From an uncultured Bacteroidales bacterium (lineage in GTDB: Bacteria > Bacteroidota > Bacteroidia > Bacteroidales > Muribaculaceae), in the NCBI GenBank assembly GCA_949123685.1, contig CASBHZ010000030.1, positions 1 through 34,793 on the forward strand: DNA of 34,793 bases. The letters are read 5' to 3'. The notes beneath the pieces are model-generated. The model searched no databases, was not told the DNA's origin, and saw only the letters and a list, made by a program, of their open reading frames with translations. This document shows positions 1 through 8,200 of the stretch, piece after piece (positions within the stretch are counted from its first letter, which is position 1; every line of letters begins with the position of its first letter). The position numbers and the translations under genes are program-made.

Positions 1-67
1 ATGATATGTGAGATTAAAATCATTTTATTATCGGTTTAATGAGAGAACTTACTTATTATATAAGGGA

Positions 68-412
68 TTACTTCTTATCCATTTGTGACTTGATTAGAAT
101 GGAGAGAAGTATGAGGATGCCTCCTAATATTTGAATAAAAAGATATCCGTCATATTTCAAAATGAGTGCCGAGAGAACCAGAACCAAGCCAATTAAATTC
201 ATAAGATTAAAAAAGATTATTCCTATTGTACTCCGTTTATTGGGTTGATTATATGGCGCTTGTTGCCTTATAGGTACATCGCGTTGATCTTTGAGATTTT
301 GCGCTTTAGAGCGCTGTTCAACATTACCCATAGACGTGAACGATCCGTCTTCGTTTACTCTATAGATGTTGCCATCATCGCTGATGTGGTATTTATTTGG
401 TTGCTGTTCCAT
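68..412 (-). CDS. Small two-TM membrane protein, last gene of the T7SS/Ub-like operon in the window
   Basis: Unrecognised 114-aa protein. The N-terminus carries the motif YRVNEDGS, which recurs as YKVNDDGS at the start of the 158-aa two-TM protein at 3248-3724, so the two probably share a short N-terminal module. Two hydrophobic segments follow near residues 59-80 and 86-106, with a short charged tail (SQMDKK). I chose the internal ATG at 412 because it gives the same start-to-motif layout as the paralogue and overlaps the E1 gene by only 20 nt; an upstream ATG at 448 would overlap it by 56 nt. Likely an inner-membrane accessory component of the operon; function unknown. Confidence 0.7.
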   Translation of the reverse strand: MEQQPNKYHISDDGNIYRVNEDGSFTSMGNVEQRSKAQNLKDQRDVPIRQQAPYNQPNKRSTIGIIFFNLMNLIGLVLVLSALILKYDGYLFIQILGGILILLSILIKSQMDKK

Positions 413-1556
413 TCTCTGAATTGTTTTCTTCTTTTGCGGCATAGTCAAGGACGATGCTGCGGGTTACTTGTAGTGGATAAGAGAAGATTTCCGCCATTTC
501 ACCGCCAATCTTGGGATTGTTGGTATTGCAGATGAGCGTGTACTGGGTCAATGAGCCGATAAGCCTCTGAGTATAGTTCTCGTTATCGCGATTGAGCAGG
601 TCGAGAATCATCTTTACTCCGATGGTCGTAACGAAATTTATGTCAGAGGAAATACCCGGCTCAAAGCTGCCAACTTCGCCCATATAGATATGTGTGTTGG
701 CTTCAACACGTCCGGATGTGTCGCTCATGGTTGCCATAAAATCTTCATAGTCCGGCATACCTTCGGGCAGACAATAGAAGATTTCACCTGCAAATGCACG
801 CTCCCAACAGCCTATAGAAATGAATGGCATACCATTGGGTTTGGCAAGCATTTGAGCTGCATAATAATCGCCTTCGCGATTGTCGGCACAACCTACCATA
901 ATTGCATCGGGAGTACAGAATGGTTCAATCTCGGCAAGAGGCACGTCTTGAATGCGTTTGTGCGACACATGAATTTCTGCTGAAGGGTTGATTTGCAGGA
1001 TACGTTCGCGAAGTGCTATAGTTTTGTATTTACCAACATCAAGTATGCCGCATTGGTGACGGCAGATGTTATGATAACTAAGAATATCCATATCTATGAG
1101 GAAGAAGCGACCTACACCTGCGCGAGCAAGTTCAAGTGCGACAAGACTACCGACTGAGCCACAGCCAATAATAACCACACCTTTACGGAGCATAATGTCA
1201 GATTCAAGGATGCCGGTGTTACGCGAAAAAATGTCAATCTTCAAACTGTAGCCTTCCAATTGACATTGAGTTCCTGTTGCAGTAGAAAAATACACATTGC
1301 CCTCTGCATCACGCCATCCAAAAATAGAATCATCTCCTGTTTGTTCGGGTTTCTCTGAGTAAAAATGACCGAGTAAAACGGGAGCTGTTCCACCAAGTCG
1401 ATTGTCGGTTGAGTCAATAGATATAATATTATAGTAATTTGACTCTTGATTATGGTATCCCCATAGTTCGTGATTACCCTCCACATCAAGCGGATGACAA
1501 ACGGTTGGTTTCAACCCTTTGCCTTTCATGAATTTATTTATATCAATTGCCGCCAT
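393..1556 (-). CDS. E1/ThiF/HesA-like ubiquitin-activating family protein
   Basis: 387-aa protein of the E1-like superfamily, which adenylates the C-terminal glycine of ubiquitin-like proteins. Visible motifs are the nucleotide-binding loop IIGCGSVGS (about residues 129-137), an acidic pair in LIDMDIL (155-157), NICRHQ (163-168), which matches the NxxRQ-type ATP-contacting motif, and downstream Lys residues. A roughly 125-residue N-terminal extension precedes the Rossmann domain. The CYxC metal-binding motif common in ThiF/MoeB is absent: the equivalent stretch reads GMPDYEDF. A Cys in SIGCWERAFAGE is a candidate catalytic or thioester residue, but this is uncertain. The start at 1556 (MAAIDINKF) overlaps the JAB gene by 14 nt; an alternative ATG lies at 1586. 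E2-like and JAB genes lie just upstream in the same operon, which supports a role in protein conjugation rather than thiamine or molybdopterin synthesis. Confidence 0.87.
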   Translation of the reverse strand: MAAIDINKFMKGKGLKPTVCHPLDVEGNHELWGYHNQESNYYNIISIDSTDNRLGGTAPVLLGHFYSEKPEQTGDDSIFGWRDAEGNVYFSTATGTQCQLEGYSLKIDIFSRNTGILESDIMLRKGVVIIGCGSVGSLVALELARAGVGRFFLIDMDILSYHNICRHQCGILDVGKYKTIALRERILQINPSAEIHVSHKRIQDVPLAEIEPFCTPDAIMVGCADNREGDYYAAQMLAKPNGMPFISIGCWERAFAGEIFYCLPEGMPDYEDFMATMSDTSGRVEANTHIYMGEVGSFEPGISSDINFVTTIGVKMILDLLNRDNENYTQRLIGSLTQYTLICNTNNPKIGGEMAEIFSYPLQVTRSIVLDYAAKEENNSENGTATK

Positions 1557-2574
1557 TGTTTGTGCTTGTTTTGAGGTTCTGTACATCGGGGGTCTTTGTG
1601 CCGGATGGAGGTTCAGAACTTAAGCCGTCATTGTTAGATGTCTCTGAATGATTGTTATTAGAGCTGGATTCTTGCGGACCATTTTGGGGCTTAGGCTTCG
1701 GTTTGGGAGACTCTTCTTCTGATGGTTTAGAAGTTAGTTCTACATTGTTTTTGTTGGAAGATGAGAGCAAAGGTGCAACTTTAGCTCCGACAAAAAATCC
1801 TATTAGAAATATTAGGATTAAGATGGATGGTACAATCCATTTACGAAATTTAGACTTTTGTGATTTTTTGGGGCGTATAGTCGCCGTAGCAGAAGGTTTT
1901 TCAGAGTCTTCTATTATTGCTTGCTCTGCTGTCTCATCATCACTACCATTATCATCATCACTACCATTGCGCGGAGATTTGGGAACACTACGAGTTTGTG
2001 ATACCCATGTGTTGGTATGAGTTGGTGTCGGATGAAGCTCGCTACGTTTCGCGTCAACGTATCGAAGTGCGAAGAATTTTTCAGGGATAAGATCATCGCC
2101 AACCTCAACGTCAACAGTTGAATATGCAATGTTGCTCGGACGCACACCGTTGTTATGGTCAAGGTGATACATCGTCAGTCGGAACGAGGGATCTATGTTC
2201 ACAAGACACGAAATAACGCCATAAGGATTTTTTGATGCAAACTCGGAGTTTGTGCCATCATCTGTCGAAGAAAAATAGTCCATCGAACCGGGATGACGAT
2301 GCCACAAGCCGAGAACTTGAAGCGGTTCTTTATACTGATTGGCTACGGAAGTGCCAAGATAGTTTACGAAATCTTGGTCATATTCAAAGTAGGCTGTCTC
2401 GAACACTCCGTTAATGCCCGGGGGGATCATTTCCATAACTACCCATAAGCCGTTGTCTAAGATATATCCGAGAAGGATACCACCTGTTTCAACCGGATGC
2501 TTGGCAAAGCTTTCACGAATCATAGCGTTATAAGCCTTATCGCTGATGATTACGGTTTCGCACTTGTTGCTCAT
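1543..2574 (-). CDS. Membrane-anchored JAB/JAMM metalloprotease (deubiquitinase-like)
   Basis: 343-aa protein. Residues 1-150 form a JAB/MPN domain with an intact JAMM zinc motif: Glu29 in VETGGILLG, then His92-x-His94-x7-Ser102-x2-Asp105 in WHRHPGSMDYFSSTDD. Such enzymes cleave isopeptide bonds or trim ubiquitin-like precursors. An acidic linker (Asp/Asn-rich, about 203-235) and a basic patch lead to one TM helix (about 246-268), followed by an 75-residue Ser/Pro/Asn/Lys-rich tail ending NNGGN. The inferred topology puts the catalytic domain in the cytoplasm and the tail outside, so activity is tethered to the membrane, fitting a secretion-linked role. It lies 15 nt after the E2-like gene and overlaps the E1-like gene. 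All ligands are present, so it should be catalytically competent. Confidence 0.9.
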   Translation of the reverse strand: MSNKCETVIISDKAYNAMIRESFAKHPVETGGILLGYILDNGLWVVMEMIPPGINGVFETAYFEYDQDFVNYLGTSVANQYKEPLQVLGLWHRHPGSMDYFSSTDDGTNSEFASKNPYGVISCLVNIDPSFRLTMYHLDHNNGVRPSNIAYSTVDVEVGDDLIPEKFFALRYVDAKRSELHPTPTHTNTWVSQTRSVPKSPRNGSDDDNGSDDETAEQAIIEDSEKPSATATIRPKKSQKSKFRKWIVPSILILIFLIGFFVGAKVAPLLSSSNKNNVELTSKPSEEESPKPKPKPQNGPQESSSNNNHSETSNNDGLSSEPPSGTKTPDVQNLKTSTNNGGN

Positions 2575-2589
2575 TTCAATTACTGGAAA

Positions 2590-3246
2590 TTAGATGCCAC
2601 CGTGACGGTTAAAATCTGCAAGAGGAAGATCGCCTGTAAGAACGAGTTCAAATGCGATAAGCCACTTTGAAGCCCAACCAAGAACTGAAGCAGCAGTTGT
2701 AGTTGTAACGCCTACCTTCTGGTCTCCAGCCTCATTGGTGCATAGATAAAGATTTCCAACCTCGTCTTGAAGAAGATGGAACGGACGGAAACCACATGAT
2801 TCAATAAGTTCGTCCACGTCCGGCATAAGGGGATAAACCTTGACTGAAGAACCCATCTTTTGATTAGGGTGGTTGTTATCATAAACTGCCATTACGTAGT
2901 ATTGGCGTTTTTGTCCGAATTTGGACTCGTAGATACCTGGTTCAAGAACGCCGACCCAACAAATACGCCCATCATCAAGCTTGTCAAGAGAAAACTGAGG
3001 AAAATTGCGCTCCATGGCAATCTTCTCCATGGTGAGAAGCGTTGGGTTAGCTTCATACCACTGCGCAGCAAGCTTACCCTTTCCTACTTCAACGGTTGCT
3101 TCTCCATCATTGGTCATAGCGTCGCCACCCTTCGCGATTTTTACTGTTTCCCCTTTACTTAGACGTTCACGCAGCTCGCGGCGTTTCTTCGTTGCAGCGT
3201 CTTCACCGGCAAAACGACCGGTGGGAATATTGAGTGATTGGTTCAT
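2590..3246 (-). CDS. E2-like (UBC-fold) conjugating protein
   Basis: 218-aa protein whose C-terminal 130 residues read like a bacterial ubiquitin-conjugating E2. CWVGVLEPGIY (96-106) resembles the W-x-G...Y strand, YYVMAVYDNNHP (116-127) the Y-x(2)-I-x-YP...P strand, then FHLLQDEVGNLYLC (156-169) fits H-x(n)-G-x-LC with Cys169 as the candidate thioester residue. TAASVLGWASKWL...LTGDLP (184-208) matches the TAA..L..A..WL......TG.WP helix of prokaryotic E2s. The N-terminal 60 residues are charged, rich in Lys, Glu and Gly, and probably disordered. It sits 1 nt from the two-TM gene upstream and 15 nt from the JAB gene, with the E1-like gene next. The call rests on motif spacing and context, not on a database search. 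Confidence 0.78.
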   Translation of the reverse strand: MNQSLNIPTGRFAGEDAATKKRRELRERLSKGETVKIAKGGDAMTNDGEATVEVGKGKLAAQWYEANPTLLTMEKIAMERNFPQFSLDKLDDGRICWVGVLEPGIYESKFGQKRQYYVMAVYDNNHPNQKMGSSVKVYPLMPDVDELIESCGFRPFHLLQDEVGNLYLCTNEAGDQKVGVTTTTAASVLGWASKWLIAFELVLTGDLPLADFNRHGGI

Positions 3247-3247
3247 C

Positions 3248-3724
3248 TTATTGTATATTTTTATCTTTTGACAAATTGTGTTTTATTTCAAATGTGATTT
3301 TCTTATATTTCCTGATTGAGAAGTAGACCATCATAAGACAAAAAACTACTCCCGCCAGATACAATAAGAAATCCTTATAATCATCATAATGGAGACAATC
3401 ATAAAACAGACAAGCAAATATGACTGTTCCTATTAAGAATAATGATGCGATTCCGCCCCACACAATCAGACCCATAGTTTTGCGATAATTGGCAAAATCT
3501 TCAGGATAGTTATCAAGCATCAGCTTTTCCACCTTGAATTCAGATAAATTGACTGATTGTGCGTATTTAAGCGCACGTTTCTTCATTCTACGGCTTGCGA
3601 AAACTCCTCCTTTGAATTTTTCAATACGAAAAATTTCAATTATGTCTTGCTCGTATTCTAACAATTGTTCCGAGATAGTTACCGAACCATCATCATTAAC
3701 CTTATATGTAGCATTATCTCCCAT
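3248..3724 (-). CDS. Two-TM membrane protein with YKVNDDGS N-terminus
   Basis: 158-aa protein of unknown function. The N-terminus has YKVNDDGSVT, shared with the last gene of the operon. A charged, Lys/Arg-rich helical region (about 20-75) is followed by two hydrophobic segments (about 83-106 and 117-138) and a basic cytoplasmic tail. The start at 3724 overlaps the stop of the short WXG-like gene by 11 nt, and the stop lies 1 nt before the E2-like gene, so translation is probably coupled. As one of few membrane proteins in the operon, it is a candidate anchor or pore subunit for the soluble FtsK-like ATPase; this is inference only. Confidence 0.75.
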   Translation of the reverse strand: MGDNATYKVNDDGSVTISEQLLEYEQDIIEIFRIEKFKGGVFASRRMKKRALKYAQSVNLSEFKVEKLMLDNYPEDFANYRKTMGLIVWGGIASLFLIGTVIFACLFYDCLHYDDYKDFLLYLAGVVFCLMMVYFSIRKYKKITFEIKHNLSKDKNIQ

Positions 3725-3944
3725 TTGTTATGCTTTGTATTTCGTTAAGTTTTGAATCCATTAAATCAATGATTGACTCTATGGGCAGCTGCATATCTGA
3801 CAGGGCTTTCCGAATTGGTTCCACATAATCATAGACAAAACGCGTGGCTTGCACGTCCTGCCAGCTATCTCTTGAAGAAGCTATAAGGTCTTCAAACTGC
3901 TTACCGATATGGTAAGCTTGTTCTGAAAAATCTTTGCCTGCCAT
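3714..3944 (-). CDS. Short WXG100-like helical protein
   Basis: 76-aa, wholly helical-looking protein. It contains SWQDVQATRF near residues 27-36, parallel to EWQDEQFHKY and SWVDQQFEEF in the two 95-aa proteins encoded upstream. All three share W-(Q/V)-D-x-Q in place of the W-x-G turn of classical WXG100/ESAT-6 proteins. At 76 residues it is shorter than the family's usual ~100 and the N-terminal helix is reduced. It lies 1 nt after the Cys-rich coiled-coil gene. Likely a secreted helical-hairpin substrate or chaperone-like partner of the FtsK/EccC-like ATPase; assignment is by motif and context. Confidence 0.62.
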   Translation of the reverse strand: MAGKDFSEQAYHIGKQFEDLIASSRDSWQDVQATRFVYDYVEPIRKALSDMQLPIESIIDLMDSKLNEIQSITNGR

Positions 3945-3945
3945 A

Positions 3946-4662
3946 TTATCGTGTTCTTGACATTAATAATTCTCTAATATTATCACACTCACATGGACAA
4001 CACTTGCAGCGCGGACAATATGCACCAAACAATGCTTCTCGCTGTCTCATTTTCTCCTTAATGCGTTCCGTTCCCCTACCAAAACTTAATGTTTTTGATT
4101 GAGGCGCATCTAAAGGCCGAATGGATGAGGAGTTGTCACCAATGTCTATACCTGCAATCTCTGATGCCTCATATCGTTGAACTTTGTCGTTCAGCGCAAT
4201 CAAACGATTGGTCGCCTGGGGTACATAATCATCGGTAATAGAGTTCATCATTCCTTCCCCTCCGGTCGGTTGCTCATAATAACCTATTTCACGTTCCATA
4301 TCCTGTAAACGCATTTCCGCCTGTTCCCTTGCCTGCCAAGCCTTATAGTATTCATCTTCTGCTTTTTTCATATCTCGTTCTTCGCATGAGCAAGAAGGAC
4401 GGTATTCTCCACTTTCCTTATCGTATTTCTGTCTGCGTTGACATGAATAATAGGCAGAACTGCAACCCTCGTAGCGGGCATTTGCAGTGTTCTCAATGTC
4501 TTTAAGTCGAGCCACTATAGATTTGGCGGAGTTAAGACATTCATTGATATGCGCTCTTACTGCACCGCGCAGTGCTGCGACGGAAGACGCGCAAGACTGC
4601 AAGCCGTCCATGAGGACTTGCAGAGCTTCTGAGGATACATGAGCTTGCTGTGCCATGACCAA
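3946..4662 (-). CDS. Coiled-coil protein with C-terminal cysteine cluster
   Basis: 238-aa protein, not recognised as a named family. Residues 10-60 are helical with an ESX-substrate-like character, and residues 92-135 form a charged coiled coil (ERDMKKAEDEYYKAWQ and onwards). Additional Cys residues occur at 67, 74, 91 and 93. The C-terminus has six Cys in eleven residues (216, 219, 221, 222, 224 and 226, in CPRCKCCPCEC), a probable metal-binding or disulfide cluster. There is no TM segment or signal peptide. It sits between WXG-like genes, so a larger secreted substrate of the system is plausible. The ATG two codons in (4656) is an equally good start. Confidence 0.68.
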   Translation of the reverse strand: MVMAQQAHVSSEALQVLMDGLQSCASSVAALRGAVRAHINECLNSAKSIVARLKDIENTANARYEGCSSAYYSCQRRQKYDKESGEYRPSCSCEERDMKKAEDEYYKAWQAREQAEMRLQDMEREIGYYEQPTGGEGMMNSITDDYVPQATNRLIALNDKVQRYEASEIAGIDIGDNSSSIRPLDAPQSKTLSFGRGTERIKEKMRQREALFGAYCPRCKCCPCECDNIRELLMSRTR

Positions 4663-4677
4663 AGGATGTAATTATAT

Positions 4678-4965
4678 TCAGCCAATACCCGCGCTGCTTC
4701 CTTCGTATTTCTGCGCAAGTTCAATACGAGGAGGCAGATATTTATTGACCCATTGATTATACTTATCAGCGAGCTCCATAATCGCCTCTTTGCGACTACG
4801 GAACTCGTTCCCGAACTCTTCAAATTGTTGGTCAACCCAACTTTCCGACACGCGTGCCATATCACTTTCAAGCGCATCATAAAGGTCTCTCAATGCTGTT
4901 GAAAGAGCGTTAAGTTCACTTTGTAGTTCAATAAGTGAACGAGAGGTTGCGTATGCTCCTGCCAT
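4678..4965 (-). CDS. WXG100-like small helical protein (copy 2)
   Basis: 95-aa protein with the size and helix-turn-helix composition of the WXG100/ESAT-6 family. The central turn reads SWVDQQFEEFGNEF (about 42-55): W is present and a downstream Phe falls where the family has one, but the glycine is replaced by Asp. It lacks a signal peptide, as is usual for type VII substrates. The C-terminus ends GSSAGIG, with a terminal glycine; see findings. It lies 2 nt after the first WXG-like gene, in the arrangement typical of esxA/esxB pairs that form heterodimers. Probably exported by, or a regulator of, the FtsK-like ATPase. Confidence 0.8.
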   Translation of the reverse strand: MAGAYATSRSLIELQSELNALSTALRDLYDALESDMARVSESWVDQQFEEFGNEFRSRKEAIMELADKYNQWVNKYLPPRIELAQKYEGSSAGIG

Positions 4966-4967
4966 GA

Positions 4968-5255
4968 TTATAGTCCTAAATATTCGCGAGTAATCATTTC
5001 AAATTGTTGTAGCGGACCCTCTTGAAACTGATTGATTTGGTCGCTAAGAGGTTGGATGAGATCACGGTCTTTGGTGAACTCATCACGGTATTTGTGGAAC
5101 TGTTCATCTTGCCACTCTTTGGCTACGGTTTCCATCGCAGCGTCAGTGCGACGAAGCTGTTCCATAAGTTTTTCGGACAATTCCGAGAGTTGACAGCGGA
5201 AGTTATAAAGCTCGTCCGGGTCAACTTGCATTCCATTAAATCCTAACATGGGCAA
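4968..5255 (-). CDS. WXG100-like small helical protein (copy 1)
   Basis: 95-aa protein with WXG100-family length and architecture: a helix over residues 12-43, the turn EWQDEQFHKYRDEF (about 47-60) and a second helix to the end. The W-x-G glycine is Asp, as in the neighbouring copy. It starts 2 nt after the FtsK-like gene stops, so ATPase and substrate are co-translated, as in ESX loci. There is no signal peptide or TM helix. Expected partner: the 95-aa product of 4678-4965. Confidence 0.82.
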   Translation of the reverse strand: MPMLGFNGMQVDPDELYNFRCQLSELSEKLMEQLRRTDAAMETVAKEWQDEQFHKYRDEFTKDRDLIQPLSDQINQFQEGPLQQFEMITREYLGL

Positions 5256-5257
5256 AC

Positions 5258-8200
5258 TTATTTATATGGTTTGAATTTTACTGTTAGATTACGGGCATTG
5301 TCTCGCACATATCCTCTGAAACGCGATGAAGGACGATTGAAGACAAATAATTTATTCGCGAGAGGGTTGCCGACAATCTTGTAGGACATATCTTCCGACA
5401 TCTGGAGTGCAATGCGGAAATTGAACATCGAAAGGGGAGATGAGTTGCTCACACGATTAAGTCCGTCAAGAGTGTCAGTCTGGGCGATAACGAAGACTCC
5501 AACCGAAGCACCATTTCGTATTATATGATCCATATCTTTAGCGGCTGTCGAAAGTTTAGGCATAGACCCGGAGGTATCTTTGTCCAGAGCTCGGATTGAT
5601 TGAAAGTCGAAGCAAGTAACATAAATGTGTTGCTGCGGAACGGTTTCATCGCTACGACGGAGGTCTATTTCTTCTCTCAAGACTTTGAGCACATCTTCTA
5701 CATCCTTATTAGAAGAAGCTATTGTGAAATCACAAGGGGCTGAGTTCGCAAATTCAATAATTTTTACATTGAGGGAATTGTCGACACGCATGCCGTTGAT
5801 AACAACTATTTTAGCAGTATCATCAGCATGGCTGGCAACAGCAGAGCGCATTGCATTGAAAGCAATATTGCGAGCAATGTCGGCTTCTCCACCGGTAATG
5901 AGGATATTATTAGCATTTTCTTTGACAAGTTCGACATAAACATCGAAGTCGCTCACGGCAATAGACTCACCAAAGTAAACAGGAACAATATAAGGGATCG
6001 GAGCGACCGATTTATGATGTTCCTCCTGACGGCGTTCCTCAAATACAGGAAGATCGCCAGAACGAAATACTTTGAGCGGTTCACGTTCATAGGAGAATCC
6101 ACTTTCAAAGTCCCTAATCTTGGACATTAGTTTGTCTAAGTCGGATTTAGACGTAAAGAAACCTTGAACGATTTCGTTTGCATATGCGGCTCCTGACTCG
6201 GAGTTATATACGCATTGGCCGGTGCGCAATCGCGGCATTCCGCTACGGTCTTCCGAGGAGATAAGAGAGTCGAAATCGTTGGGTGCACTCTTAAAGACTA
6301 CGCGGTTTGCGATAAGATCGCGCGGTAAAAATGAACTTGTCGGCAATTTTTGGGTTGCCAAAACAAGATTTATACCGAATTTGCGGAACTCCTGAATGAT
6401 AATATGAATCTTTGAGTTAGCTTCTTTTGCAATTGGGTCATTATCCACTTCAAAGAGTTTTTGGAACTCATCGATTATGACAAGCAATCGTGGAATTTTT
6501 ATGCCTGGAGCGACACGTTTCAAGTCCACAATATTGCTGACATTGTGTTCACGACAGAGAGCCATGCGACGAGAACCTTCCTCAACAAGTTCATTAAGAA
6601 TGCTGAGTCCGAACTCACGCTCTGCTTCAGGTGCGATAACCCGCGCATGGGGTAATTTACCCAATGCGTAAGAGTTGAACTCAACACCAGAAAAGTCGAT
6701 CAGATACATTCTGAGTTCATCGGGAGAGTATTTGATAGCCGCATTACAGATCAACGAGTGCAGAAACACACTTTTACCGGACCCTGGAATACCAATGACA
6801 ACAGCTGTATTCTGTCCGCTCTCTTGAGTGATTTTGAGAGATTTGACATGCATGTCATTTCCCACTCCGAACGGAATTTCAATTTGCCTTGCACTATCGA
6901 AAGACCACCAATCAGAAGTTTCGGGAAGATATTCAGAAATGGATACTACAACATCTTCTTTCAATTCACACTTGCTATTGACCTCTTTAACAATTTTTTT
7001 GATGTCAGATTCAGTGAGTGTGTCAAACTGAACTGTACCCTCTGTTACATCATTAGAATCCGGGGCTTCAAGCAAACCGAGGATGTTGCTATCGTTATCT
7101 TTGAAATGGTACGAATTTGCGATTTCTGCAAATTCTACCATATCAAAGGCTTCAATTTCTCTTTCGCCCATTTCGTCAATAATTTCTTTAGAAGAAAGGA
7201 TTATTACGTAAATGCCGACTTTTGGACCGACATTCGCTAGCTTCTTTAGCGAATCGAGATTATCGGTATTGAGACCATGAGGGAAATCCTTAAGAATAAG
7301 AAGTACATTTGCCTCCTTGTTCTCATGAGTGCTATTATAGTCTTGGAGAGTTGAACCTTTCTCTACGAGCAAGTTGCGAAGTATTGTACTTGCGCGTTCC
7401 TGCAATGATGTAAGCGTAGTGCGAACTTCATCAGTGCGAGAGATAACTTTATACAGCTCGCGATTGAGAAGTTTAAATGAATCATCGAGACCTGTCATGA
7501 AATCTGTGTCTATGACATTGGTAACGATCAGACGTGCCGGGTTGGTTAGGTATAATTTGCCAACAATACTATTGACAAAGTCAAGCGCTTTGGTCTCGGA
7601 TGTCTCGTCGTATGTTACGCATAGATTTTTATCGCCGAGGACGGTAAGGAAATCAATGCGTGAAATTTCAATATTTTCTAATGGAGGGAGAAGTGTGAAG
7701 TTGGTTTGACCGATAGTCACGCTTGAAGTAGTGAACTCATTTTTGTTCACATTCATGCGGTCTACTTCGGAAGCATAATGATTGTTGATTTTAGAAGCGA
7801 CATCATTAACTGTGCTTGTAATCAATGCTACAGCTCTGCGAGTCAATGACGCATTGACACATAAATCGCTTAGATTCTTCATAAGATTTAATAGAGTGTT
7901 GAACACTCTATTATATTCTGAGATGATAAAATCACTTTCTGCCTCCTTTGTAGAGAATACTCGTCTAAAAAGTTGCTTTTTTGCAGGGACTAAGCCTTGA
8001 ATACGATTGAGGATTTCAGAAATTTGCTCATTGTTGTCTTGATTTACTGGTTGAAAAGGTTGTTGCGGTTGTATAGGAGCGGTCTCCATATTTGCGATGG
8101 CTTCTAAAGTGTTTAGAAGTCCTGAAATTTCGCGAACTTTGAACCACGATGTCATACCATCAAGACTGATATCGGTGTCCTCTGAAAGAGTTACTGATGC

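Noticed and set aside
5625..7240. Plus-strand open frames of 100-160 aa inside the FtsK-like gene
   Set aside because: They are antisense to a strongly supported ATPase and show no domain character.
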